Origin: Hofstenia miamia
Lineage: Eukaryota > Xenacoelomorpha > Acoela
NCBI GenBank assembly: GCA_004352715.1
Contig: SCFE01000040.1
Location: 706,588-770,587, forward strand
DNA: 64,000 bases
Direction of reading: 5' to 3'
Part shown: piece by piece, positions 8,691-20,611 of the stretch
Position numbering within the stretch: the stretch's first letter is position 1
Layout: each line of letters opens with the position of its first letter
Made by a program: the position numbers and the translations under genes
The notes under the pieces: generated by a model
The model's input: only the letters and a program-made list of their open reading frames with translations
Told to the model about the DNA's origin: nothing
The model's database searches: none

Positions 8691-10489
8691 ATCTATAGCG
8701 TAAAAACTAAAAGACAATTGTATTCATAGACGTTTCTATAATCGTTTAGGCAACTCGTATAGTTGTATATTGGAATCAATAGGCATTCGTAACCGTCGTG
8801 CATGCAGAATAGCAGAACAAATCGGAGATTCTTGAAGTTAGTAATAACTTGCTGATATAGATAAATTTAATTTATCGAGTACTGCTTGAAACTGAAAACA
8901 ATGATAGATTTAAATTGTTCCATCAAGTTCTCTTCTGCACTTGAAGGTTTTGCGTAACCATTAGCGATTAACAGGGCAGCGCAATGACTAATGCTCCTCC
9001 CAAAATTCTCACTGCCGGGCCAGATGGGTTTCTTGCACATCTGTATATTTTTCTACATCTATTGCCTTACTTGATCTCAATAAAGCATTTAGTTCAATGA
9101 ATTTCAATATTTTAGCTGAAAAACTTAAAAATCAAGGTTGTTGGCAAGATTTTAGTTAGTGTAATAAACTATAATATTGGGGAGGCACAGCCATCGCAAT
9201 ATGAATATTGGGCAGCTATTGCCACCCCACTTCCGGCGCCAATACATGTATAGTAGTTTGTAGTATTGTTTCTTTTTTTTATATTATTTTTAGCAATGAA
9301 TTTGTTGTAACTCTTTTGAATCTTTTTTAACCTACTCATGTTTCTACAGTAATCTATCTGATTTCGAATATTGAACATTGCATTTGTATAAGACTGCATT
9401 TTGTTAAATTTGATTTAATATTTCAAGAGTTAATACTTCTCATTAATATTTTAGTTTCATAAAACCTCAATGAACACTCAATACTGTCAAAGAATTTTTA
9501 TATAATGTGGTTCCAACGGTTGTTATGTGTTCTATTAAATAAAATACAGTAAGCTGAGAAGTAGTCGTGTATTATCTGTGGATGTGGTTTTTTATAAATG
9601 AATTTATATTATTATAATGTAAAAATTCCAAATTCTTAATATACCTTTATAATGTATTTATAAAACTATTCTGGTATTTTCATATCAGAAAAGAGCTCAA
9701 ATACTGCATATATTTTATGCTATAGGAAGTCGTTATAATTTTTAATAACGAAGAAAGTTTTCCTCGATATTTTAAACAAAAAACTACGAAATGTATTGCA
9801 TTCATATTCGTTAAAAACGTATATCTTGTGCAATGTTCAGTTCAAACCTTAGGTAATTTATATATTTGTTAAAGAGCTTCCTTACACATGATCTTTTTTA
9901 TTTATTAGTATTCCTAACAACTTTGTTTAAAACATTTCGTATTTGAGCAGAACATAACATCTTTTTTGTGCATCTTGTTTAGTTTCATGTGGTTTTATTA
10001 CTGTTGTTACTTAATTCCTGTTAGCATGAAACATAAATTTGTTCATTTCCTCTTTGTCATGGTTTAAGCTTGATCAACTATTTATTTACAAAAGGTTTAG
10101 ATCATTTAATATCTAATATCCAACTAAAGTTTATTTTTGAAAATCATTTACTCACCATTTATCGAAAATAATGAGAAAATATTTCAAATTATAAAAGCCT
10201 TGTTTGATTTTTGTGTTAAAAAATTATGCATCTTTCTTATACACTGGGCTGTTAATCCTAACAAGGCCGAAGTTTTAGTGGATTATTGAAAGTTTAAGGA
10301 TTTTTTGATCTTAGTTTGACCTTAAAAAATCTTGATTAGCTCTATATTTTGTTAGTTAACAGGACACGTGATGAATCCAACTAAAAGCAATATTTGAATT
10401 TACAAATTATACCCCATTTCTTGCGCGTTAGTCTAATCCTAAGTAAATCATTTTTACGTATAAATGTTTTCGCTCCGTCGGAAATGCCC
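8691..10489. other. AT-rich interval without recognisable genes
   Basis: I see no supported gene. The 5' end or LTR of the gypsy fragment could lie just past 8690, but I cannot identify LTR ends. A 76-residue minus-strand ORF (9169-9399) has no motif I recognise. Confidence 0.4.
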
Positions 10490-10685
10490 AATGTTTCCTT
10501 CTTTTAACCTGTTCAATGGTTGTTATTTCTTAGTTTACATTTAAAAGCAGTTTTGGTTCATTTTCAGATGTTTCATTCAATGCGCATATTTATGCAAATA
10601 TGCATGTTCAGTTACTAAATTCAAATTATTTGCAACCATTTTTATCAGATAAAGATATATGTATATAAATAATAATAATGAATGA

Positions 10686-11440
10686 ATTATTTAGCTGCTG
10701 AAGGCAGACACTACAAAAAACTAAAAACATGTCAAGTTTTACGGCAGCGAGGACAGTCACAGGAGATAAAGTAGGAGCAGATGGAAGAGTGGGTGAAGTT
10801 GGAGAAGGGCTCACTAAAGAGAAAAGACATCAAAGAGGGCAAAGAGTGAGGAATTTGTTTTGCGGAGGCGTAAGGACAAATGACCAGACCAATTTAAGTT
10901 AGCAGCAAGTTGAACTCCAAGATGAGTATGATTAGGAGAAAAGTTCACAGGAAGAGGAAGATCAGAAGGGGGAGATACAGAAAAGGAAATACCACATGTC
11001 TTTGTTGGGCTAAAATCAAGATGGTTAACGGAAGACCAAGTGGCCAAAAGCTCAAGATCAGANATTATTTAGCTGCTGAAGGCAGACACTACAAAAAACT
11101 AAAAACATGTCAAGTTTTACGGCAGCGAGGACAGTCACAGGAGATAAAGTAGGAGCAGATGGAAGAGTGGGTGAAGTTGGAGAAGGGCTCACTAAAGAGA
11201 AAAGACATCAAAGAGGGCAAAGAGTGAGGAATTTGTTTTGCGGAGGCGTAAGGACAAATGACCAGACCAATTTAAGTTAGCAGCAAGTTGAACTCCAAGA
11301 TGAGTATGATTAGGAGAAAAGTTCACAGGAAGAGGAAGATCAGAAGGGGGAGATACAGAAAAGGAAATACCACATGTCTTTGTTGGGCTAAAATCAAGAT
11401 GGTTAACGGAAGACCAAGTGGCCAAAAGCTCAAGATCAGA
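10686..11440. repeat. 377-base exact duplication around a single N (assembly artefact)
   Basis: Bases 10686-11062 and 11064-11440 are identical and separated by one N at 11063. This is what two overlapping contig ends joined without merging look like. I treat it as artefact, not tandem duplication. Confidence 0.85.
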
Positions 11441-11644
11441 GGTAATATTGGAGGCAAAAGAACTACCCAATTTGAAAATCGCAGTGTTATCAACGTACAG
11501 TAGACAGGATGAGTTGAGGACAGGTTGAGGAAGGTCGTTGATAGCAACGAGGAAGAAGAGAACAGCAAACAGAACTTTGAGGAGCACCACTAGAGAGAAG
11601 AGCAGGAGGGGAAATAGACGAGTTGATTTTAACACACTGACAAC

Positions 11645-12767
11645 GACTAGACAGGTAAGACTAGAAGAGTTCGAAAACAGCATTAAAGCCAAATAAACTT
11701 AATTTGTCAAGAATAGAATGAGGGAGCCGATCAAAAGCTTTAGAAATGTCAAGAAGGATAATGCAACCAGGATCATTAAGATTACAGTGATTGTAGAACG
11801 ACCCGTAAGGTTACCATGCTGAGAAGAGAAGATGAGGTGACGAATTTTAGGGTACACTTAACCAAAGACAATGCGATCAAAGATGATTGACAGCCGCAGA
11901 AAGACTAGCTATTGGACGATAAGAAGTGACTTGAGAAGAGGGAAGCTGGTTGGATTTTAACATTGGGAGATCCAAGATGTTTTCCAGCAAGGCGGAAACG
12001 CTTAGAGGAGCAAATGTAGCAGAAGAGATGTTTGAAATTGATGGAAAGAATTGAGGAAGTTTCGCAAATTACAAAGGATGGGTCGCCATCAGGATAGCAG
12101 GGACCAGAGACTTGCAGGACTTAAGCATGAGAGAAATATCATGGGCGTTGAAGACGATGTCACATAGGCGAATCAGCGGGGCGTTGGCAGGTGGACCAGT
12201 GCAGANGACTAGACAGGTAAGACTAGAAGAGTTCGAAAACAGCATTAAAGCCAAATAAACTTAATTTGTCAAGAATAGAATGAGGGAGCCGATCAAAAGC
12301 TTTAGAAATGTCAAGAAGGATAATGCAACCAGGATCATTAAGATTACAGTGATTGTAGAACGACCCGTAAGGTTACCATGCTGAGAAGAGAAGATGAGGT
12401 GACGAATTTTAGGGTACACTTAACCAAAGACAATGCGATCAAAGATGATTGACAGCCGCAGAAAGACTAGCTATTGGACGATAAGAAGTGACTTGAGAAG
12501 AGGGAAGCTGGTTGGATTTTAACATTGGGAGATCCAAGATGTTTTCCAGCAAGGCGGAAACGCTTAGAGGAGCAAATGTAGCAGAAGAGATGTTTGAAAT
12601 TGATGGAAAGAATTGAGGAAGTTTCGCAAATTACAAAGGATGGGTCGCCATCAGGATAGCAGGGACCAGAGACTTGCAGGACTTAAGCATGAGAGAAATA
12701 TCATGGGCGTTGAAGACGATGTCACATAGGCGAATCAGCGGGGCGTTGGCAGGTGGACCAGTGCAGA
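11645..12767. repeat. 561-base exact duplication around a single N (assembly artefact)
   Basis: Bases 11645-12205 and 12207-12767 are identical and separated by one N at 12206. The explanation is the same as for the 11063 join. The ORF called across it mixes two parts of the LINE. Confidence 0.85.
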
Positions 12768-13394
12768 AAGAAACATGATCATAGGCGAAATAGGCATTGA
12801 AAAGATCAGCTTTCTCCAGATCCGCGTGAGCAGAAAGATGGTTCCATTCCAAGCTGGGAGGTCAGGTTTGGAATGAAGGGAACGCAAAAAAGAAAAAGAG
12901 TCTTGAAGAGATCTAGATGAGAAGTTGGACAACACAGATTTTGTCTAGTTCCATGAAGTTGATTACGTCTTCTGTGAGAAAAGTGAGTTTCGAAGAATCG
13001 GAATGGCCGTAACGGCGTTTAAAAGATTCGAGTTTATTCAAAGATTGTACAATAAGAGATGGGAAATAGAAAGGGAGAGAAATACGCTTTTCCAACGACG
13101 AGGAACAAAGGATGAAATAACTTGCTGAAAGATATACATAATTTAAATGTTTCTCAGAAAAAAAGTAAAAACTGCTAAATTTTAGTAATATACCTAAAAT
13201 CAACATGAATATCGGATTACTTATTGTTTGTAGCCTACTATGAAAATAATGAACAATTTGTTAAGATTTTCAATAAAATGATTCTGCGTGTTTGTGCAAT
13301 TTTTTTCATCTTTTAAGTTTTTTAAAGTTTTGACCAATAAACAATTTAATATAAAAAAATATCACTTAAAAACTGAAATGCATCTGTTATATGC

Positions 13395-13712
13395 ATTTTT
13401 TCACAAAAATAAATTTTAGAAATCGGATTATTGGATTTTTGTTGCTAGGATCAATTAAAACATCATTAGCACAATTAAAACCAGTGGGAGTAGACATCAA
13501 AATTTTGGCCACATCAACGATATTTATGAATCGATTACATGTTTTCGGATTATCAGTTTTTTGGTTACAAGAGCCTAGTGCAAAAGCATAACGACCAAAT
13601 ATATAATCATTGGCATTATTAAAACCAACTTGCCCACTTTAGTTATCACTTGTTTCCAAATTTTTGTGGTTCTGGCCCATTGCACAATGTGTTGCAAAAG
13701 AACGTGAAACCT
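13395..13712 (-). pseudogene. Unrecognised conserved-looking coding stretch (possible exon)
   Basis: On the minus strand, after an AG at about 13713, the reading continues for roughly 100 codons with a single TAA near 13643. The translation has protein-like composition with spaced cysteines: THCAMGQNHKNLETSDN, stop, SGQVGFNNANDYIFGRYAF, GSCNQKTDNPKTCNRF, NIVDVAKILMSTPTGFNCA and NDVLI. It is unlike the AT-rich noise around it. I do not recognise the family. The Cys spacing suggests a secreted or transposon-borne domain. The single stop means it is a pseudogene, a sequencing error or chance. No start codon is claimed. Confidence 0.4.
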
Positions 13713-14235
13713 ATTGAAATTCATTATTCATATTTTGAATCGCTGTAAATATGCTAGATCTATTCCATTGTTATATTTTATAACAACTTTGTGGATGTAA
13801 TTTTAAATGCAAAATATATTTGTTATTTCTTAAATTTTTCTAATCAGTTGTAGTAAATGTAGCCAACTAAACTTGAAGTAAAATAAAATTTCAATATGAA
13901 ACTTTATCTCCTACGTATTTGAAAGTTATCATAGTCATGTGACATGAGAGTTGAATAATCTGTTAGTTAATTGCTAGTAATCGAAACAGTATTTTTGTTA
14001 CTGGCAATAAATGAAATAAGACAACGTCCTAATTTCTAATTTAACTGTTTTATTGTTAAATCACGTTGATGGAATTTCTGAACCATTGAAAATAGTGTAG
14101 CACACTACCAACATAACCACACTTTACCCAACTACAATGCAAGTCGTGCATATGATGCTATTAATATAGTTATCCATCAATTTATCAAATTTATTAGTAA
14201 ATATCTGTTGCTGAATTTAAATTTGTATGTATTCG
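13713..14235. other. AT-rich interval, no gene seen
   Basis: Noncoding in all frames as far as I can judge, ending at the assembly gap. Confidence 0.4.
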
Positions 14236-15235
14236 NNNNNNNNNNNNNNNNNNNNNNNNNNNNNNNNNNNNNNNNNNNNNNNNNNNNNNNNNNNNNNNNN
14301 NNNNNNNNNNNNNNNNNNNNNNNNNNNNNNNNNNNNNNNNNNNNNNNNNNNNNNNNNNNNNNNNNNNNNNNNNNNNNNNNNNNNNNNNNNNNNNNNNNNN
14401 NNNNNNNNNNNNNNNNNNNNNNNNNNNNNNNNNNNNNNNNNNNNNNNNNNNNNNNNNNNNNNNNNNNNNNNNNNNNNNNNNNNNNNNNNNNNNNNNNNNN
14501 NNNNNNNNNNNNNNNNNNNNNNNNNNNNNNNNNNNNNNNNNNNNNNNNNNNNNNNNNNNNNNNNNNNNNNNNNNNNNNNNNNNNNNNNNNNNNNNNNNNN
14601 NNNNNNNNNNNNNNNNNNNNNNNNNNNNNNNNNNNNNNNNNNNNNNNNNNNNNNNNNNNNNNNNNNNNNNNNNNNNNNNNNNNNNNNNNNNNNNNNNNNN
14701 NNNNNNNNNNNNNNNNNNNNNNNNNNNNNNNNNNNNNNNNNNNNNNNNNNNNNNNNNNNNNNNNNNNNNNNNNNNNNNNNNNNNNNNNNNNNNNNNNNNN
14801 NNNNNNNNNNNNNNNNNNNNNNNNNNNNNNNNNNNNNNNNNNNNNNNNNNNNNNNNNNNNNNNNNNNNNNNNNNNNNNNNNNNNNNNNNNNNNNNNNNNN
14901 NNNNNNNNNNNNNNNNNNNNNNNNNNNNNNNNNNNNNNNNNNNNNNNNNNNNNNNNNNNNNNNNNNNNNNNNNNNNNNNNNNNNNNNNNNNNNNNNNNNN
15001 NNNNNNNNNNNNNNNNNNNNNNNNNNNNNNNNNNNNNNNNNNNNNNNNNNNNNNNNNNNNNNNNNNNNNNNNNNNNNNNNNNNNNNNNNNNNNNNNNNNN
15101 NNNNNNNNNNNNNNNNNNNNNNNNNNNNNNNNNNNNNNNNNNNNNNNNNNNNNNNNNNNNNNNNNNNNNNNNNNNNNNNNNNNNNNNNNNNNNNNNNNNN
15201 NNNNNNNNNNNNNNNNNNNNNNNNNNNNNNNNNNN
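14236..15235. other. Assembly gap, 1000 N
   Basis: A run of exactly 1000 N, so the gap size is probably a placeholder. ORFs called across it are meaningless. Confidence 0.99.
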
Positions 15236-15256
15236 ATATATATATATATATATATA

Positions 15257-15927
15257 TACTATTTAGCCGCTGAAGACAGATACTACAAAAAACTAAAAAC
15301 ATGTCAAGATTTACGGCAGCGAGGACAATCACAGGAGATAAAGTAGGAGCAGATGGAAGAGTAGGGGCGAAGTTGGAGAAGGGCTCAGCAAAGAGGAAAG
15401 ACATCAAAGTTTCTTTAAGCTGGGCGGCAAGGAAAAGAATTTAATGGCTGTTGGAGAGTTGAGAGTCAAGAAGTAATTAGCAGCAATACAAGCATGATTG
15501 AAAAACGAGTTAACGGTGCGATGTTTCTTGGAACGACGATTGGAGAAAATGACAACGTCATCAGAGCGAGCGGAGCGGGAATTACAGAACTTAATGAAAT
15601 CAAAAGGATCAAGATCCAATTTTCGAGTGAGCAAGCGATTGAACAGAAGGAGATCACAGGTATGGAAGTAGTGCCAGCGAGAGAGTGAAGAATTTCAGAA
15701 GAGCGTCTTTGTCAGGCAAGGAAGAGATCCATTTAAGACCACGCTTCTGAAAACGTTCCATAGAGTGGAAGAAACGAGAAGGCCACCAACAGGGAGAAGC
15801 GTGGAGAAAAAGTTGACGCGAGGAATGGACTTGAACAAAAAGAGTTTCCCAGCAGCCGTGGAATTATAAGGACCATTGCGGAAGAGAGAAGAGTGAGGAA
15901 TTAGCTTTACGGAGGCGTAAGGACACA
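15257..15927 (-). mobile_element. LINE-A copy 4: 5'-truncated 3' end
   Basis: On the minus strand from 15927 it encodes the RT C-terminal domain (SSLFRNGPYN, PRVNFFSTLLPVGG, KLDLDPFDFIKFCNSRSARS, FNHACIAANYFLTLNSPTA), close to copy 2. It then has the 3' UTR and the family end at 15257-15305. An AT dinucleotide repeat rather than ATT follows (15236-15256), at the edge of the assembly gap. The 5' end at 15927 is followed by ATATAAATATAT sequence. This is an independent truncated insertion. Confidence 0.85.
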
Positions 15928-16009
15928 TATATAAATATATATAAATATAACTTCAATATTTACTTCAACAAAGACGTTATCATTTTTCAGTAACAAAGGT
16001 ACTATTCCG

Positions 16010-16210
16010 ATGCACTTGACTTCCTCGTTTATGAATATAACTATGATGATGTGTTCAGTCTCATACATTGGGGAAACAAGGCGACATCCACAAACTATGA
16101 TTAAGGAACACCTTAAAGCTCATTTAAAATCTGAAATTGTTTGCCATTATCATCAACCAATAACAGAAAATTTTAATGTAATAACTGAATACTTATATCA
16201 AAATCGCTGA
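16010..16210 (+). pseudogene. GIY-YIG endonuclease fragment of a Penelope-like element
   Basis: The 66-residue frame contains VSYIGETRRHPQTMIKEHL, the YIG-E-T-R...EHL block of GIY-YIG endonucleases attached to Penelope-like retroelement RTs, where the usual form is Y-I/V-G-E-T-x-R-x-L-x-x-R-x-x-EH. The following HYHQPITENFNVI fits the downstream H...F.V segment. The catalytic Arg of the R-x-x-x-H block is changed to Met-Ile here, and no RT is found next to it. It is an isolated, inactive remnant. Confidence 0.65.
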
Positions 16211-16321
16211 GGCAATTGTAATGAAGGAATACAATAGCAATCTAATAAATAAACAATTACACCACTTCAACATCTTACATCTATTTTAAATCCATATTTC
16301 ATTTATTATATAAGCAATATT

Positions 16322-16374
16322 ATATATATATATATATATGCTGGCGCTATCGAGAGTATATATATATATACATA
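16322..16374. repeat. Interrupted TA microsatellite
   Basis: Two TA runs flank the 16-base insert GCTGGCGCTATCGAGA. Simple sequence; no function inferred. Confidence 0.8.
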
Positions 16375-17542
16375 TCCTCAATACACTAGAAATCCGTGTC
16401 ACACATGCATTTATAAGATTGAGCTGTTATACTTTAAATGTAGTTGTCATAAATATAAATATTTAACTGATTATCAATCGCAGTAATCACATGAATAATT
16501 ATCTTTGTCATGTGGCTACTTGAACTTTATTGAGATAGCATACTACAGCTTTACTAGAAAATTAGAATACATATTTTCATCATGCTAACTCATTACTATG
16601 AATTGAATGTTCTTCATTACAATTTCAATTTTTAATTAATATTTTCCTACCTTTAACAAATATGTGAGAATACATTATTTAAGTATTTTAAAAACTAATT
16701 GATGTTATTTTGAAGGCAATCTAATCAACTGATTGCTGTGTTTTCCTAAGAAATTCAATAAATTTTTTATTTTCAATGGCAATTATTAATTAGTTCAATC
16801 AGAATTCTAGAAAAATTTACGAAATTATGCCATTACAGAATTTTTAGTTATTTTTTCAATCAGTCGAAATTGCTTACATTATCATTCAAAACATTGGTAT
16901 TCTTTCGAAAATCTTCAGCATTAGTTATATAACTGAATGGGTTGTTATAAATGACATTTTTGGTATTAATTTTTTCTTTCTTGTTGAATAGAATTGCACG
17001 ATCTTACTTTTTAATGAAGCACTACCACTAGTATTTAAAAAATGTATACACCGTAATTAAATGCTTTCGTAATGAAAGTCATAGTAATGAATGTCATAAG
17101 TGGCACATTTTAACATTGAAATATTTTCCTGTACTTTTTGTAAAGTTATTTTTTTCTTACATTAATAGTTTTAGAAGTGAAATAGTAACGCTTTGCATTG
17201 TCAAAATTTGTTTGGAATATATCAAGAATATCGTGAAGTGTTAATTTGTTTAGATACACTTCTACATATACATAATTTAATTTTAATAAAATTCAAAGTT
17301 TGATTTTTAATTACTTTGTGTGGTAAATGTTCTTTTTGCGGTAAACTTTTTTCTTGTACAAAGTAGTCGGTTGGTTTTAGGTTATATGCAGTGATTTACA
17401 GTTTGTTTTTGTTGTAACCAAGAAACCGCTGATAGTGCACTAAGAATTGAAATATTTGGAAACTTGAATAACAAAGACTCGTTTGGTGGTAGCTGTTTAT
17501 CACCATTTTTATTGACTAAGTTATCTGCAGTTCTTAAAAGCT
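16375..17542. other. AT-rich upstream region of CSDE1
   Basis: No coding signal. It must contain the promoter and 5' UTR of the gene starting at 17543, but I cannot point to a core promoter. An in-frame TGA at 17513-17515 lies upstream of the chosen start codon. Confidence 0.4.
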
Positions 17543-20500
17543 ATGTCGGCTCCGTGGAAGGTAAGTGGATTATAGTTTTTTATTACAAAGTTTTGATCCT
17601 AAACAGTTAACGTAATCTATTAACTATTAATAGCTTCCGTGTTTTGAATTTTGATGCTCTTATTTTAGCCAGGCCCAATAAGAGTTGCTAATAATCATGC
17701 ACCATCAACTTTTATACCTGCTCCAACTAACCCTAGAAGACAAATCAATATAAGTTCGGCACCCAGTGCTCAAAGTCTCCCTAATTCTAGTTCCATTAAC
17801 AATGGTCCATCGCCACCTGCTGGAGGTTATATGAGCAACATGTACTCAAATTCCCCCACATCGCTTGGCTATCTTGCCTTTTCTCCGCCAAATTTCAATA
17901 ATTTAGAAGTTATATATTCACCAACTGGTCGAGGGCGCCGGGAAACAGGGATTATTGAAAAGTTACTGGTAAATGTGATTTTTATTTTCAATTCTAAATA
18001 AATGCTTAGCAAAATTTTGGATTTGTGCAATGTTGTGATCGTCAAGCTAGATTGTTTTTTCATTTCAGTCAATATCAAGGTAGTATTGATGAGCTAAAAA
18101 ATGGAGGTAATTAGTTTAGACACTACTATTCTAATTATTTTTGTGTAATTGATCTTCGCATTCATGTAATTTCCTAATTTAGACGAAGTTGAATTTGAAG
18201 CAGGAATTGATAAACGTACAAGCAAACCAATAGCGTTGAATATTACTAAACTAACATCGTAAGTATTGAAATTTGAATTTTAAAGAAATGAATTCCATTT
18301 TCAAAGCGATTTTCTTAATCTTAATTTAAATCATTCACTTTGTTTGCTCTGCCAATATTTGCAAGTTGTTGTTTGTAAACATGACGCCGAAACACTATTC
18401 ACAAAATGTCAACAACACTCACATGACTTTGTTTATTTCTTTCAGCAAAATGTTGCACCCAATTTATAGTTAATTTTTTATTTTTAATCATTTATTTTTA
18501 GATTGAATGCGTCAATTTCAGAAATCGTTTCTGATACTCGGGTGTTTGGAGAAATAACATATGCTCCCAAGCATAACTGTATTATAAAACCAGTATGTTA
18601 ATTTCATTATTCATATAAATTAACAACAATTAACATTTTTAGGGAAGTAGTCCTCAAACTGAACTTGGTAGATTATCATATGAAAATAAAGGCGTAAGTG
18701 ATATTTGTGATATTCGTTTATTTTCTTCATTTTAGGAATGGTATTTCTTATCATTTACGCCTCAAGATGTTAAAGGCGATTTGCGACAGTTGAAACAAGG
18801 CGATAGGGTTTCATTCTTAGTCAGTACCGATTCAAGGTTGTCTATATATCAAATTATCTTATTTTAAATCGACTTTTCATAGGAATGGCAGTATCAAGGC
18901 CCGCGAGGTGCGTCTGGAACAATCATTTCAAGCTCCAAAATATCAAGGAGTTGTCTGTTCAATGAAAGAGAACTTCGGTTTTATAGAGAGGGCTGATTGT
19001 GTTAAAGAAGTAAATAGTAGCATTTGTTGATTTTATATTATATCGTTATTTTAGATTTTCTTTCATTTCAGCGAATACGAAGGCGATATTAGTATTTTGG
19101 CCGTTGGCGATGATGTAGAATTTATGATTCATACACGCAATGTAGAATTTTGCATTAACATAGTTTTTTGAACCTACTTTAGGGTAAGGAAGTAGCTACA
19201 GAAATTGTACTTCTACCCCCGGGGACTGTTCAGTTTGAAGAAGTAAGGCCAGAAACTCGATCAGGTATTATTACTCAGCCGATTTGTCGCGCACCTGGTC
19301 GAAAGCCAAATCCTGATGATCCATTGCCGGGTAGAGTGAAATACAAAGATCAGACTGGGTGGGAACTTTATCAAAATTTTATTAGAAAGATGGATATGTT
19401 TAATTGTCATTGCTAATCAATATTTTAGATCTGATGTGGAAATTGTGTTTGGTGATCGGGACCAATCAGGCGAATATACTTTGCTCAATGGTGACAGTGT
19501 TACTTTCAATCTTGCCATTGACAAACGAGATGCTTTAAAGCGGGCTACTAATGTGATGCTAATGGAGGAAAGCTTAAGAACAAGCGGTGAAAAACGTGAA
19601 AAGGTTTTAGTAATCATGTTTCAATTGTGATATACATATGAAGTCTAATTCAAATATTTTGAATAATTTTCAGCTGCCAATTAGTACAGTTTTGAACTCA
19701 TTTAAGAAGACAAAATTTTGCAGATGCTTTTTCTTGCACGTTTTCACGCATTTTAGAACAAAGCCATTTCTAAATAGCAACTTAATTCTGCATACCATTC
19801 AAACGAATTTCATTGAACTTACCGATTTTTGATGTGTTGCTTCTTCATCCTATGTAAACATTTTATTTAGTTATATTACTAGAATCGCAAATAGTAAGAT
19901 CAAACGAAATTCTATTTTTGAGTTAACTGTGTGCTAATTGATATTGGTTCGTTAATTCTACTATTACTACTACTAATACTAAATGGATTAATTAACCTTA
20001 ATAAAATGTTTAACAAATGTTAATACCAAGTGGTGCAATTGACCAAAGGCTATTTACAAATTCATAACTATTTAAAACGTTAAAGAAATACATTTTCACA
20101 TCTTCGACAAATCTCCTATCGATAATACTTGCATTAACTTTTTGCAATGAATTTGCCAATTTTGGAACTCTGAATATACAATTTATCACGAATTTGACTA
20201 CAAGTGTTAGGCTTAAGCATACGAAGTTAAGCTGAATGATTTTAAACTCGCGAAATCAATTCTGCTCGTTGTTCAAGCATTTAAAATAAAATATTCAGTC
20301 CCCGAGTTTGAGAATGTTATTTATATTGCTTGTATCTACCGTAGAGCGGGGCTAGTTTGAACAAAAAAATAAAGTCTTCCAGTGTGATATAACTACCAAA
20401 TCAATTGTCGTGTATAAGGCTGAACACCTTATGCACTTATATATATATANCATAATTGTGAATTGCTTGTATCTACCGTAGAGCGGGGCTAGTTTGAACA

Positions 20501-20574
20501 AAAAAATAAAGTCTTCCAGTGTGATATAACTACCAAATCAATTGTCGTGTATAAGGCTGAACACCTTATGCACT

Positions 20575-20611
<37 letters not shown>

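Larger units (their letters stand above)
10490..13110 (-). mobile_element. LINE-A copy 3, inverted, artificially lengthened by assembly duplications
   Basis: On the minus strand the element enters in the endonuclease-RT linker (about 13110, with SFYFPSLIVQSLNKLES-like residues). It continues through the start of RT (12069-12935), the RT core with INDLPQP and a mutated catalytic box YVDN in place of YADD (11192-11692), and ends with the family 3' terminus and ATT tail near 10665. The piece 10490-10664 is the 170-base flank also found at 2711-2880. Two exact direct duplications around single N characters (10686-11062 with 11064-11440; 11645-12205 with 12207-12767) inflate it by about 940 bases. 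Removing them gives a fragment of about 1.5 kb lacking the RT C-terminal domain. Confidence 0.85.

Noticed and set aside
9169-9399. 76-residue minus-strand ORF with a Gly/Ala-rich end
   Set aside because: No motif, no neighbouring coding sequence, and AT-rich background can produce such ORFs.
14208-15407. Long ORFs on both strands across the first N run, and similar ones at 25491-26639, 52723-53693 and 60018-61079
   Set aside because: They consist almost only of undetermined residues from N and are artefacts of translating gaps.
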